DNA from: Enterobacteriaceae bacterium LSJC7
GTDB lineage: Bacteria; Pseudomonadota; Gammaproteobacteria; Enterobacterales; Enterobacteriaceae
Assembly (NCBI GenBank): GCA_000302695.1
Contig: AMFN01000005.1
Span: 186,001-250,000 of the forward strand
Direction: 5' to 3'
Length of the DNA: 64,000 bases
A program made the translations under genes and the position numbers. The notes under the pieces are model-generated. The model was not told the DNA's origin and ran no database searches. It saw only the letters and a program-made list of their open reading frames with translations. Shown in pieces: positions 16,222-24,663 of the stretch (position 1 is its first letter; every line of letters begins with the position of its first letter).

Positions 16222-16647
16222 TTACTGGAGTTTGAAATGCGCCAGGCAGTAGTCAACGCGGTGGCTTTCGTTGTGCATCACCTGCTCACTGGCATAAAGC
16301 GCGGAGAACACAATGGCGTTCTGCGCATCTTTTTGAGCCAGCAGCAGATATTGCCATGCCGTCACGCCCGGTGCCGCCGGGAAGCTGAACCTGACTTTCA
16401 TCGCCTGCGGGAACGGGCAGTCACCGAGATAAGCACTCTGCTCCACCAGGTTAAACGCGTTGAACTTCGAGCGCAGGATGTCCATTTGTGCCGTCACGTA
16501 GTCTTCCAGACTGGCACCGGGCGCAATGCGGTCACGGCTAATGGTAATATTTTGCCCACCTTCAAACAGCACCACATTAACCGTTTGCGCACGCGCGCCT
16601 TCTGGCAGGTAAAGCGTTCCTTCCGGACAAACACAGGTTTGTGCCAT
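16222..16647 (-). CDS. DcrB/DUF1795 (Eag-like) protein, orphan
   Basis: Small protein of 141 residues starting at ATG 16647 after GGGAGA. It matches the DUF1795/DcrB fold used by Eag chaperones that load type VI secretion effectors (pattern: ISRDRIAPGASLEDYVTAQMDILRS, then a beta-rich C-terminal half QAMKVRFSF, WQYLLLAQKDAQNAIVFS). No VgrG, PAAR or Rhs effector lies nearby, and there is no signal peptide or lipobox, which separates it from DcrB itself. It follows the terminator of the large minus-strand cluster and is probably transcribed alone. Confidence 0.8.
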   Translation of the reverse strand: MAQTCVCPEGTLYLPEGARAQTVNVVLFEGGQNITISRDRIAPGASLEDYVTAQMDILRSKFNAFNLVEQSAYLGDCPFPQAMKVRFSFPAAPGVTAWQYLLLAQKDAQNAIVFSALYASEQVMHNESHRVDYCLAHFKLQ

Positions 16648-16840
16648 AAAACATCTCCCTTTGGTTATTTTCCCGGGCATTATTATGGATGTTTTAATGA
16701 AATGCACCGCTTGTATCGTATAAACCACTAAATAAATTAACCAGAGCAGTAAAATTATATTATTCGCACATCACAACGAAACATCTTAATAAAAGTCAGC
16801 ATATGTTCTTTTTGTTATGACAGCGTGCAAATCATCAGGC

Positions 16841-16865
16841 AAAAAAAAGCCCCGGCATAAGGGGC
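16841..16865 (-). terminator. rho-independent terminator of the synthase/secretion cluster
   Basis: On the minus strand GCCCC (16865-16861) pairs with GGGGC (16853-16849), followed by eight T residues (the A run at 16841-16848). It lies 28 bases after the last gene of the 17-gene block and fixes its 3' boundary. Confidence 0.85.
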
Positions 16866-16893
16866 AAAAAACGGAAAGCATTATTGTTACCGA

Positions 16894-17889
16894 TCAATTA
16901 TCACGTTTTTTTATTTCTTCATAGCGGAAATACATATCACAGCAGGTCAGAAACTCACTATGCCAGTGCCAGTACAGGTGCAAAAAATAATAGCCAATGC
17001 ACGGTAGCGCACAAAACACGTAATACACTTCAAATATCGCTGGCACATTCATCAGCGTGAACAAAATGCTGACTACAACAATCCACACGCACTGCACGAC
17101 CAGCAGAAGTAGCATTCTGACCAGGAAAGACGTTTCGTGTAGCGACGAACACGGGATCCCTTTTGAAAAAAAGAAATCAATCTCTTTTAAGAACACGCGC
17201 CCCAAAAAAATATAACGCTTCGACAACCGGGCAAAAACCAGGTTAATCGCCAGCACGACCGCACACAGAATCAGCATGGCGACCATCAGCTTTGCCGAGA
17301 AAAAACCGTCGCGTAATGAAAAGTCCACGTTTGCCTTAAGCGGGCTGATGGACAGCACGTTCACCATCACCGTGAGCACCACAAAGCAGGCCACATACAG
17401 CACCAGGTTTTTGTATTTCACCCCGCTGGAAATCTGCGCCAGCACCTGCGTGATATAAACCGGCCTGAGCGCACGAAACACCAGGAATGCCAGCAGCGGT
17501 GAAACAAGGAAAAGCGCAATCGTGCTGTAAACCGCAGACGGTAACAGCAGGCACGCCTGCACCAGCAGCCAGAACACGCCTGCGGCAATCACGCTCACCA
17601 CCGTCGGGCGGCTGAAAAACGCCAGCGCCGGTGAACAAGTTTTTCCATCAAAGCTATCAACATCCATACGCCCGATAACGCAGCTATACGCCCAGTACGA
17701 CTTAAGCTCATAAATCAGGTTAAACAGCGTGATGGCGAGGATGGCCGCAACCGGCCAGGCATCCGCAGACGTGAGGCGATAATCGTTATTCTTCCAGAAA
17801 AAACCCAGCACTATCCACAGAATAAAATAAAAGAACGGTAGGATTCTTTTGTCCTGGAAGCGAATAAATTTGAAATAATCAGGGATCAT
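16894..17889 (-). CDS. polytopic membrane protein, last gene of the cluster
   Basis: Product of 331 residues with about eight hydrophobic segments (for example ILPFFYFILWIVLGFFW, PVAAILAITLFNLIY, SVIAAGVFWLLVQACLLL, LVLYVACFVVLTVMV, VRMLLLLVVQCVWIVVV) and a charged C-terminus (YRYEEIKKRDN type). I do not recognise a family. It lies 17 bases after the FabD-like gene and just before the terminator, so it belongs to the same transcript. A role in membrane transfer or modification of the synthesised lipid is an inference from position only. Confidence 0.8.
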   Translation of the reverse strand: MIPDYFKFIRFQDKRILPFFYFILWIVLGFFWKNNDYRLTSADAWPVAAILAITLFNLIYELKSYWAYSCVIGRMDVDSFDGKTCSPALAFFSRPTVVSVIAAGVFWLLVQACLLLPSAVYSTIALFLVSPLLAFLVFRALRPVYITQVLAQISSGVKYKNLVLYVACFVVLTVMVNVLSISPLKANVDFSLRDGFFSAKLMVAMLILCAVVLAINLVFARLSKRYIFLGRVFLKEIDFFFSKGIPCSSLHETSFLVRMLLLLVVQCVWIVVVSILFTLMNVPAIFEVYYVFCALPCIGYYFLHLYWHWHSEFLTCCDMYFRYEEIKKRDN

Positions 17890-17906
17890 AAGTCACCGCG
17901 AACGTC

Positions 17907-18827
17907 TTACATTTTCCTGCAATGCAGGGCCATTTCCGGCGAAAAACCGTCGAAGTCGTTGAGCATATGGCCCAGATAGGCTTTATTGCTCACCTCAACA
18001 AAAGCGAGCGGCGATGCCTGGCTTAAAAAGCGCTCCATCGAGTCCGTCCACTTCACCGTATGGGTCAAATGCAGCGACAGGTTCTCTCTTATCTCCTGCG
18101 CGCCTGAGGCGGGCTTGCCGGTCACGTTCATCAACACGTCATGCTGCGTCGGTTGAATCGTGATGGTGGCCAGAAAATCGCGCATCTGTTGCACGCCGTC
18201 GGTCATCAGTCGCGTATGCCAGGCACCGCTCACCCCCAGTTTGGTGGTCTCGAAGCCTTTCGCCACCAGCACTTCGCTTATTTCGCGCAGCGCCGCCGCC
18301 GTGCCGCCAATCACCTGCTGGCGACGGCTGTTGTCGCAGCTGATATCCACCTCAAGACCGGTATCGGCAATCAGCGCGGCCATGTCGGCATAAGCAATAC
18401 CTTTAACCGCCTGCATTGCGCCCTTGTTCACCTTGCTCAGTTCGTCCATCAACCGGGAACGGAAGTGAATCATGCGAAACAGGTCATCGAGCGTCACCGC
18501 GCCCGCCGCGTACAGCGCGGCATATTCCCCCACGCTGTGCCCGCAGGAGCCAGCCACGTGCAGCCCGTCCAGCTTATCCTTGCAAAGCGTGAACAGCGTG
18601 GCGTTAATCGCCGTGACCGCCACCTGCTGGTTGGTGGTCTGCACCAGCTTGTTCATTGGCCCTTTCAGGCAAATCCGGCGAATATCGGCACCGGAAATAT
18701 CGCTGGCGCAGTCCCAGATTTTTTTGGTGTCGTCGTTGATATCCCACAGGTCAGCGCCCATCCCGATGGTGGGATTGCCCTGCCCGGCAAACAAAAATGC
18801 GACGGATGTTGATTGATTAATATCCAT
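17907..18827 (-). CDS. FabD-like malonyl-CoA:ACP acyltransferase
   Basis: Loads an extender unit, probably malonyl, onto the cluster's acyl carrier protein. The 306-residue product has the FabD core: FLFAGQGNPTIGMG at the N-terminus, nucleophile GHSVGEYAALYAAGAV (Ser98), Arg123 at the position that binds the malonyl carboxylate, and His204 in SGAWHTRLM. Presence of that Arg argues for a malonyl-type substrate. AGGGAAAT precedes the ATG. A private acyltransferase alongside the housekeeping FabD, which lies elsewhere in enterobacteria, marks this as an autonomous synthase. Confidence 0.92.
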   Translation of the reverse strand: MDINQSTSVAFLFAGQGNPTIGMGADLWDINDDTKKIWDCASDISGADIRRICLKGPMNKLVQTTNQQVAVTAINATLFTLCKDKLDGLHVAGSCGHSVGEYAALYAAGAVTLDDLFRMIHFRSRLMDELSKVNKGAMQAVKGIAYADMAALIADTGLEVDISCDNSRRQQVIGGTAAALREISEVLVAKGFETTKLGVSGAWHTRLMTDGVQQMRDFLATITIQPTQHDVLMNVTGKPASGAQEIRENLSLHLTHTVKWTDSMERFLSQASPLAFVEVSNKAYLGHMLNDFDGFSPEMALHCRKM

Positions 18828-18838
18828 ATTTCCCTGTC

Positions 18839-20200
18839 CTAAAAATGATATTTGAGTCCTGCATACGTCCCGAGCGTCTCGCCAAACAGACCAAACTCCG
18901 ACTGGCTACCCCCCAGCGCGGTATAGATTCCGGTGTACACGTCGAGCTTTTTATCCAGTTGCGTTATCGGCTTGTTGTAATGCAGGCCCAGCGTGGAACT
19001 GCGATCGCGTACATTCAAGACGGCGTAAGGCTGCACGCTTGATTCATCGGCCATCAGAAAGCTCGCCCAGCCGCTGATATAGTGCTTGCCCAGTAACTGG
19101 CCTCTGGCAGAGGTGTTATAGGTTTCTGAGGCCATCAAATATTTGTAGGCATCAAACGCGTTATCGAGCGGTGCATACTGGGTGCGCTGGTTGAAGAATT
19201 TGATTAAATCCGCCTGCTGACGCCACTGCGACGCAGAATATCCTTCGCTCTGGAAGTAATATTCCATGCCAAACTGGCTGAAGGTGTCGGTGGTGTACTG
19301 AAAGCCGAGTGCCAGTTCAACGCCGTCGTTGTCGCGCGTGCTGTAAAGCTCAGACGGAAAATCAAAGCGTTCCACCTGACGGACGTTATCGGCGTCAAGA
19401 TGACGCCACTGCTGGCGGCGGTGCCAGGCGACTTCGGCGTTAACCACAAACTGCTGCGTCAGGTTATAACTGTTGGACAGCGCAACGGACGGCGAGTCGC
19501 CCATCATCAGGCTAAACGTTGGCACGTTTTTACCGAACCGGTAGTCGGTCCAGGAAAGCTGATAGCGCTCGCTGGCGTTCGAGCGCTCCGTTGCCGACCA
19601 GTTGCCTGAGGATTCATAACGCTTTTTGATATGCGTTAACTTCGGTGCCACGGTCAGCGCCAGCGAGTGGCTTAACGTGTCGTGAGATAACACCGCACCC
19701 CAGAACGACTCGTAATAGCTCTGCCTGAGCGTTGGGTCGTTCACCCGCGCCGGTTTAAAACCGGAGTAGTACGTCGTAAACAGGCTGGCGGGGGATTTGA
19801 GATAAAACAGCCCTTCTCTGGCTCTGAGCTTGCCCATATCAAAACGGATGCTGTCCGTTACGCTATAAGACACGCGAAAACGGTCCAGCAGCCCGCGCAA
19901 GCGGTCTTTATCTTTCTCAAAAGCGCCCGTCTCACGCACGGGATAATTGGCAAGCCCAATGAGTGAAACATCCACATTGAGTTTATTTTCAATCACCTCG
20001 CAGCGGTCGCTGTATTTAATAATGAGATCGCCAAAGGTATTGTTACGGGTATACGGGCTTTTGCCCTCAATGCGCCACAGCGCCGGTTTTTTATTGATAT
20101 TCGACACCTGGCCGAGGACCACCACATCCGGCGCGTTGAAGCACGCCGCCATGGCCTCAAGAGGCAACAGCAGCGCTGGCAGCATCAGCAGGGGTTTCAA
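18839..20200 (-). CDS. secreted beta-barrel outer-membrane protein
   Basis: Product of about 453 residues with a signal peptide (MKPLLMLPALLLPLEAMA) and a body dominated by alternating aromatic/polar strands ending in the outer-membrane consensus ...YAGLKYHF with terminal Phe. The start is a TTG at 20200 that overlaps the stop of the LolA-like gene; an ATG five codons later is possible. No named family is recognised. Its position after an ABC permease and a LolA-like gene suggests the final outer-membrane component of an export route. Confidence 0.82.
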   Translation of the reverse strand: MKPLLMLPALLLPLEAMAACFNAPDVVVLGQVSNINKKPALWRIEGKSPYTRNNTFGDLIIKYSDRCEVIENKLNVDVSLIGLANYPVRETGAFEKDKDRLRGLLDRFRVSYSVTDSIRFDMGKLRAREGLFYLKSPASLFTTYYSGFKPARVNDPTLRQSYYESFWGAVLSHDTLSHSLALTVAPKLTHIKKRYESSGNWSATERSNASERYQLSWTDYRFGKNVPTFSLMMGDSPSVALSNSYNLTQQFVVNAEVAWHRRQQWRHLDADNVRQVERFDFPSELYSTRDNDGVELALGFQYTTDTFSQFGMEYYFQSEGYSASQWRQQADLIKFFNQRTQYAPLDNAFDAYKYLMASETYNTSARGQLLGKHYISGWASFLMADESSVQPYAVLNVRDRSSTLGLHYNKPITQLDKKLDVYTGIYTALGGSQSEFGLFGETLGTYAGLKYHF

Positions 20201-20976
20201 TTCTCACCCCGCTGAATATATTCCTTGGTAAAGTGAGACAGCGGTAGCGTCTCCAGCCTGACGTCGCTGTATTCCATCACCGTATAGCCGCTGGCGTGGC
20301 GCGCATCTGCCACCACAATGCGCGCCGGTCTGTCTTTACCCAAAAGCGGCGTAAAGTCGTGATACGTCACTTCTTTAATCAGCTTGTCATCGAGCGAATA
20401 GTACGAGGCTTTAAAAGGTCGATAGCTGCCCTTTTCAACCAGATAACCCACCTTCGGATAAGTCACCTGCGGCGACTTGCGCTCAAGCGTAAGCTTATAA
20501 CAGGTGTTCTGGCCGCATGCCTCTTCGCCCTGTAGCGTGGCGTTATAGGCATAGTCAAAGTTGGTGACAATCACATCGCCGTTGGAAATCTGCCCGAGCA
20601 AACGCTGTGAGCGGGAAATGGGGATCGGGCGGCGCAAATCCGGCGTGTAGAACCATAAGTCATACCAGTCAGACAGCATGACCTTGCCCTTATCGCGCGC
20701 AGGATAGACAAAGCGGGCGAGCGAACGCGCATCAGCCTGCACGCCGTTTTCCGGCTTAAGAAAGCGCATGGAGATATCCAGCACCTGCTTGTTGGTTGGC
20801 TCCTGCGCCCCGGATTTATATTCCAGCACGGTCACGGTGTAGCGAAACGGTTTATTCGGCGAACGAACGTCGTCTGCCCGGCTGATAATTTCCTGCGCGG
20901 TTACCGTCTGAGCCGCTGCGCTGGCAGGCACAATAAACAGCAAAGGAAAAAGACAGGCCAGTGCACGTACTTTCAT
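20197..20976 (-). CDS. LolA-like periplasmic lipid/lipoprotein carrier
   Basis: The ATG at 20976, after AAGGAAATCACC, gives 259 residues with a signal peptide (MKVRALACLFPLLFIVPASAAAQ). The body matches the outer-membrane lipoprotein-sorting protein family (COG2834 type): ADDVRSPNKPFRYTVTVLEYKSG, a DLWFYTPDLRRPIPISRSQRLLG core, and the C-terminal PARIVVADARHASGYTVMEYSDVRLE. Members of this group have a LolA/LolB-like cavity that holds acyl chains. Adjacent to an FtsX/LolC-type permease, it probably carries a lipid across the periplasm. Confidence 0.88.
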   Translation of the reverse strand: MKVRALACLFPLLFIVPASAAAQTVTAQEIISRADDVRSPNKPFRYTVTVLEYKSGAQEPTNKQVLDISMRFLKPENGVQADARSLARFVYPARDKGKVMLSDWYDLWFYTPDLRRPIPISRSQRLLGQISNGDVIVTNFDYAYNATLQGEEACGQNTCYKLTLERKSPQVTYPKVGYLVEKGSYRPFKASYYSLDDKLIKEVTYHDFTPLLGKDRPARIVVADARHASGYTVMEYSDVRLETLPLSHFTKEYIQRGEN

Positions 20977-20986
20977 GGTGATTTCC

Positions 20987-22300
20987 TTATACAAATTTAA
21001 AGGCGTCCGAAATATTGAGCTTCGCCGCGCGTCTTGCAGGCAAAATAGATGCCAGCGCCGCCGTCAGCACCGGCAGGACCAGCGTTATCCAGATAAGCTC
21101 AATATTGTCCGTCTTAATAAACGCGGTGTAACCCTGGGTTTGCCCCGGCGACGGCGGCATCGCAATGCCATTGAGGTTAATCATGCCCGCAAGTAGATAG
21201 CCAATAAGCAGGCTGCCCGCCGCGCCAATGGCGCCAATAAAAATCCCTTCCAGCAAAAACAGCTTGGTAATGTGCGCCGGTCGTAGGCCAATCGCGCGCA
21301 ACGTGGTAATTTCGCGCGTGCGCTCGACGATATTCATGGTCATGGAGTTGCTAATCATGAAGATAACAATCAGCGCGACAATGACTTTGATGAAGAAATA
21401 AATGCCCGACAGCAGCCCTTCAACCTGCTGATAAAACAGCGACAGCGACTTCCAGTCTTTGACTATCAGCGCCAGCTTTTTATCGGCAATAAACTTCTCC
21501 AGTTTGGCGCTAAATACCGGCAAATCGGCGTCGTTTTTCAGCAAAATCACGAATTTGCTGACGCCGTTGGTGTCCATCATGTGCTGCGCCGTCTGTAGCG
21601 GGATTTTCATCGCCACATCGTCATAATCTTTAATGCCGGACGCAAAAATCCCGCGCAATTTGAGCGACAGTGCGCCCTGGCCGCCCTGGGTGTTGACCAC
21701 CAGCACATCCAGCCAGTCGCCGTAGCGGGCGTTCAACGTCTTCGCAAGCCCGCTGCCGAGCGTGACTTCGTCATGCTTAATGCGCGAGAGGTCGCTGCCG
21801 GAAATGAGCTTATCGAACGAACCGAGCTTCAGTGCAGGCAGCGGCTCCACGCCCAGCGCCGAGAAATAGCTGGAGGTTTCGTTTTCGTACTGTGAAATCA
21901 CACCGGTAAATTCAAGCTGCCCGGAAATGGTGGAGATATAGGGCGCCAGTTCGCGGTCAGCGAGAATATCGGCCTTCAACGCCTCATAATTATCAATAAT
22001 GCTTTTGCTTTTATTGGAGGTGTCAAAATACGTCTGGTTATAAATTTGCACGTGACCGATGTTGGTTCTGACGGTCTGCTCTTTTAAAATCCAGAACGAG
22101 TAATCAATAAAGCCGCCGTAAAGGAAAATCGACACCCCGCCCAGCATAATGGCGGCAATGGTCGAAAAGGAGCGTCGCTTATGGCGAAATAAATTCAGGA
22201 AGGCAAATTTAATATCCTGTACCTTGTACAGCGCGCACCAGAGTACAAACCCCACAATCAGCGCAATAGCCAGGCCGCTTATCATCATTCCATTTAACAT
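20987..22300 (-). CDS. ABC transporter permease, FtsX/LolC-MacB type
   Basis: Product of 437 residues with an early membrane segment pair, a large periplasmic domain (about residues 70-300) and three C-terminal membrane segments (GIYFFIKVIVALIVIFMISNSM, FLLEGIFIGAIGAAGSLLIGYLLAG, IELIWITLVLPVLTAALASI). RTREITTLRAIGLRPAHITKLFLLEG is the characteristic FtsX-domain motif. This architecture extracts lipoproteins or lipids from the inner membrane (LolCE) or drives mechanotransmission (MacB). It abuts the upstream gene (TAAATG) and pairs with the ATPase at 22920-23627. Confidence 0.92.
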   Translation of the reverse strand: MLNGMMISGLAIALIVGFVLWCALYKVQDIKFAFLNLFRHKRRSFSTIAAIMLGGVSIFLYGGFIDYSFWILKEQTVRTNIGHVQIYNQTYFDTSNKSKSIIDNYEALKADILADRELAPYISTISGQLEFTGVISQYENETSSYFSALGVEPLPALKLGSFDKLISGSDLSRIKHDEVTLGSGLAKTLNARYGDWLDVLVVNTQGGQGALSLKLRGIFASGIKDYDDVAMKIPLQTAQHMMDTNGVSKFVILLKNDADLPVFSAKLEKFIADKKLALIVKDWKSLSLFYQQVEGLLSGIYFFIKVIVALIVIFMISNSMTMNIVERTREITTLRAIGLRPAHITKLFLLEGIFIGAIGAAGSLLIGYLLAGMINLNGIAMPPSPGQTQGYTAFIKTDNIELIWITLVLPVLTAALASILPARRAAKLNISDAFKFV

Positions 22301-22936
22301 TTATTCACCCTTCATCAACGGCACCACCAGCTGGGTGATTTCGTCCATGCTCCATTCAGGTGCCTCTTCTGCGCCCAGTGCTAATAACGCTGAGGCAGAG
22401 CCATCCGTTTTCATTTCATTGAGCAGCGCCTGCGCCTGCGCGGTCTCTTTACAACTCACCAGCGCCCGGTAGCGCATAAATGCAATGGTGGTCTGCATGG
22501 CCGCACTGAAGTCCTGCGGCTGCTTTTGCATCAGGTCGGTGTCGTTGAGCGTCACCACACAGCGCCCGAGGTCAGCGGGCAGCCAGGCATCCACGCGCGC
22601 GCGCAAATAGCGCACGCGCAGATCGTTTTCGTGCGAATCAACGGCCTCATCGAGCCAGAAAAAACCAAGCTTGGCGTACTCAGAGGCGTTAACGAAATCG
22701 TTCGCCGCCTTGTAGTGATTTGCCAGGCGCAGCATGCCGTAGGAATAAAAGACCAGCGAGGCAACCGAGTGCTGGCTCTCATACTCCTGGTACAGCGCCT
22801 GCGTGGTGCTGGTCAGTGCGGCTGCCTGGGTCGGGAACCCTTTTTGCAACACCGCATCCAGCGCGGGCAGCGCGGCAGTGGCGAAAAAACTCAGCGACAG
22901 GCCGAGCGCCGCAATGCATTTATTGAGCCGAGTCAT
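22301..22936 (-). CDS. secreted helical protein of the export module
   Basis: The ATG at 22936 gives 211 residues with a signal peptide (MTRLNKCIAALGLSLSFFATAALPA). The rest looks alpha-helical and repeat-like (YGMLRLANHYKAANDFVNASEYAKLGFFWLDEAVDS, VRYLRARVDAWLPADLGRCVV), similar to TPR-type periplasmic proteins, with two cysteines that could pair. It overlaps the end of the ABC ATPase gene and is contiguous with the permease gene, so it is probably an accessory subunit. No family is recognised. Confidence 0.78.
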   Translation of the reverse strand: MTRLNKCIAALGLSLSFFATAALPALDAVLQKGFPTQAAALTSTTQALYQEYESQHSVASLVFYSYGMLRLANHYKAANDFVNASEYAKLGFFWLDEAVDSHENDLRVRYLRARVDAWLPADLGRCVVTLNDTDLMQKQPQDFSAAMQTTIAFMRYRALVSCKETAQAQALLNEMKTDGSASALLALGAEEAPEWSMDEITQLVVPLMKGE

Positions 22937-23627
22937 ACACCAGTTCCCCATCCTTGATTTCAATAACGCGCCGCGCCCGGTCCTTAAGCTGCGTGGAGTG
23001 CGTTGAGACAATAAACGTGGTTTTGGTTTCCTCGTTAATTTTCATCAGCAGATCCAAAATGGCTTCACCGGTGGCGAGATCCAGGTTACCGGTCGGCTCA
23101 TCGGCCACCACCACCTGCGGCTCGTGCGCCAGCGCCCTGGCAATCGCCACGCGCTGCTGCTGCCCGCCGGAAAGCTGCCCCGGCTTGCGCCCGGCAAGGT
23201 TGCCAATGCCGACGCTGTCCAGATAGTGCAGCGCCCGCTCGCGCGCCTCTTTCACGCCATAGTTACCGTTTAGCACCAGCGGGTAATAGACGTTATCGAG
23301 CGCACTAAGCACCGGGATCAGGTTGAAAAACTGAAAAATAAAACCAAGATGGCGGCTTCTGACGAAAGAAAGCTGATCTTCATTAAGGTCGTTGAGCGCC
23401 TTATTAAGAAAAATTGCCGCACCGGCGCTCGGTTTATCAATGCCGCAGAGAATATTGAGCAGCGTACTTTTGCCGCTGCCAGACGGGCCGCACAGGGCCA
23501 GAAATTCTCCTTTTGCAATATCGAGATTGATATTCTTCAGGGCATCGACCTGACTTTCGCCTTGCCCGTAGCTTTTATAAATATCAATCAACAGGATTGC
23601 CGGCAGTTCCGTAATGCTGTTTGCCAT
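22920..23627 (-). CDS. ABC transporter ATPase, LolD/MacB type
   Basis: Product of 235 residues with Walker A GPSGSGKST, Q-loop FQFFNLIPVLSALDN, signature QLSGGQQQRVAIARAL, Walker [13 protein letters not shown] and switch His in VSTHS. The LolD/MacB subgroup powers FtsX-type permeases that move lipoproteins, lipids or peptides out of the inner membrane. GGGAAGAGATT precedes the ATG. It is followed at once by its likely partner genes on the same strand. Confidence 0.93.
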   Translation of the reverse strand: MANSITELPAILLIDIYKSYGQGESQVDALKNINLDIAKGEFLALCGPSGSGKSTLLNILCGIDKPSAGAAIFLNKALNDLNEDQLSFVRSRHLGFIFQFFNLIPVLSALDNVYYPLVLNGNYGVKEARERALHYLDSVGIGNLAGRKPGQLSGGQQQRVAIARALAHEPQVVVADEPTGNLDLATGEAILDLLMKINEETKTTFIVSTHSTQLKDRARRVIEIKDGELVYDSAQ

Positions 23628-23660
23628 AATCTCTTCCCATGAGTCGCACTGTGCGCGCGC

Positions 23661-24641
23661 TTAATACGCGGTATCAAACCAGGTGTAGCCACCAAAATTG
23701 TCGGGCACGATGGTACGCATGTTGCCGTGCGCCCCAGCCCGCTGCTCCAGGTAAATCCAGCCCAGCGCAGGCGACAGACAGCCGCTGGCACCGTAGCGGT
23801 CCACCAGGCTGATAGCCCGCGGGTCTTCGCCCGGTTTACTGGCAAGCAGCGCACGCACCGGCTCGCTTTTACGCAGCCCGGCATACGCAAACAGGTTGAT
23901 ATCCGCATCCTGGACCAGTAGCTCGCGCTGGAGTTCGGCATCATTTTGTGGCGTAACGTAATGGCCACAGTTCACTTTCAGTTCGCTTTCGCGGTTGCTG
24001 AAAATAAAGCAGCCCACGCGCTCAACGCAGAGGTTAAGCCGAATGTCTTTTTCTTTGGCGCGCGTTTTCTTATCGGTTTGTATGTCTTCTTCAGACATCG
24101 CCAGCACCGGCACCGCACGGTAGGCCGCGCAAATCACCACAAAGTCAAAAATATCCCAGTCGAGATAATCCTGAGCGACCTTCATCGCCTGGGTCAGCGC
24201 CTGCTTTTCGCCGCGGATTTTGCAGGTGAAATCTTTTATCGAGAATTTCTTCACCAGGTTTTTTGGCAGCGTATCAATCATCGCGGTGTGTAAGGCGCTG
24301 GAGATCTCTTCAAACGGCCCGGACTCGCCCCAGGAATCAACGTAAATAAACGCCGTGCGTGATTTCATAAGCTGCATACGCGCTTTGGCGTTCATCTGCT
24401 GCAAGGCGTTGTCACATACCTGATCCATCGCATCGATATATTTTTTGTAATGCGGGGTGCGGATCATTTCTCTGGCGTAAATATCTTTCGTGGTGCCAAA
24501 ACGCTTAAAACCCCAGCCGTGTGCACCGGTCGATTTTAACGACCGGTTATACATGTGAGATTCCCAGACGTTCAGCCAGCCAGGGTAAAACAAATACACG
24601 CTTTCCTGCGGCTCAATAATGGAAAATGACGATAAATACAT
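23661..24641 (-). CDS. unknown protein, possible remote thiolase/ketosynthase fold
   Basis: Product of 326 residues with AGGGAAAACCAC before the ATG. No motif of a standard enzyme is intact. The spacing of FDFVVICAAYRAVPVLAMSEED in the middle and SLVDRYGASGCLSPALGWIYLEQ near the end resembles the second half of a ketosynthase/thiolase, where a Gly-Ala-rich segment follows a catalytic position. It lies directly after two ketosynthase genes, so it may be a degenerate non-catalytic partner. That fold assignment is an inference; as a coding gene it is secure. Confidence 0.6.
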   Translation of the reverse strand: MYLSSFSIIEPQESVYLFYPGWLNVWESHMYNRSLKSTGAHGWGFKRFGTTKDIYAREMIRTPHYKKYIDAMDQVCDNALQQMNAKARMQLMKSRTAFIYVDSWGESGPFEEISSALHTAMIDTLPKNLVKKFSIKDFTCKIRGEKQALTQAMKVAQDYLDWDIFDFVVICAAYRAVPVLAMSEEDIQTDKKTRAKEKDIRLNLCVERVGCFIFSNRESELKVNCGHYVTPQNDAELQRELLVQDADINLFAYAGLRKSEPVRALLASKPGEDPRAISLVDRYGASGCLSPALGWIYLEQRAGAHGNMRTIVPDNFGGYTWFDTAY

Positions 24642-24663
24642 GTGGTTTTCCCTGTCCCTGTGC

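Noticed and set aside
17276-17458. Short plus-strand frames across the synthase cluster
   Set aside because: All are antisense to confident genes and lack independent support.
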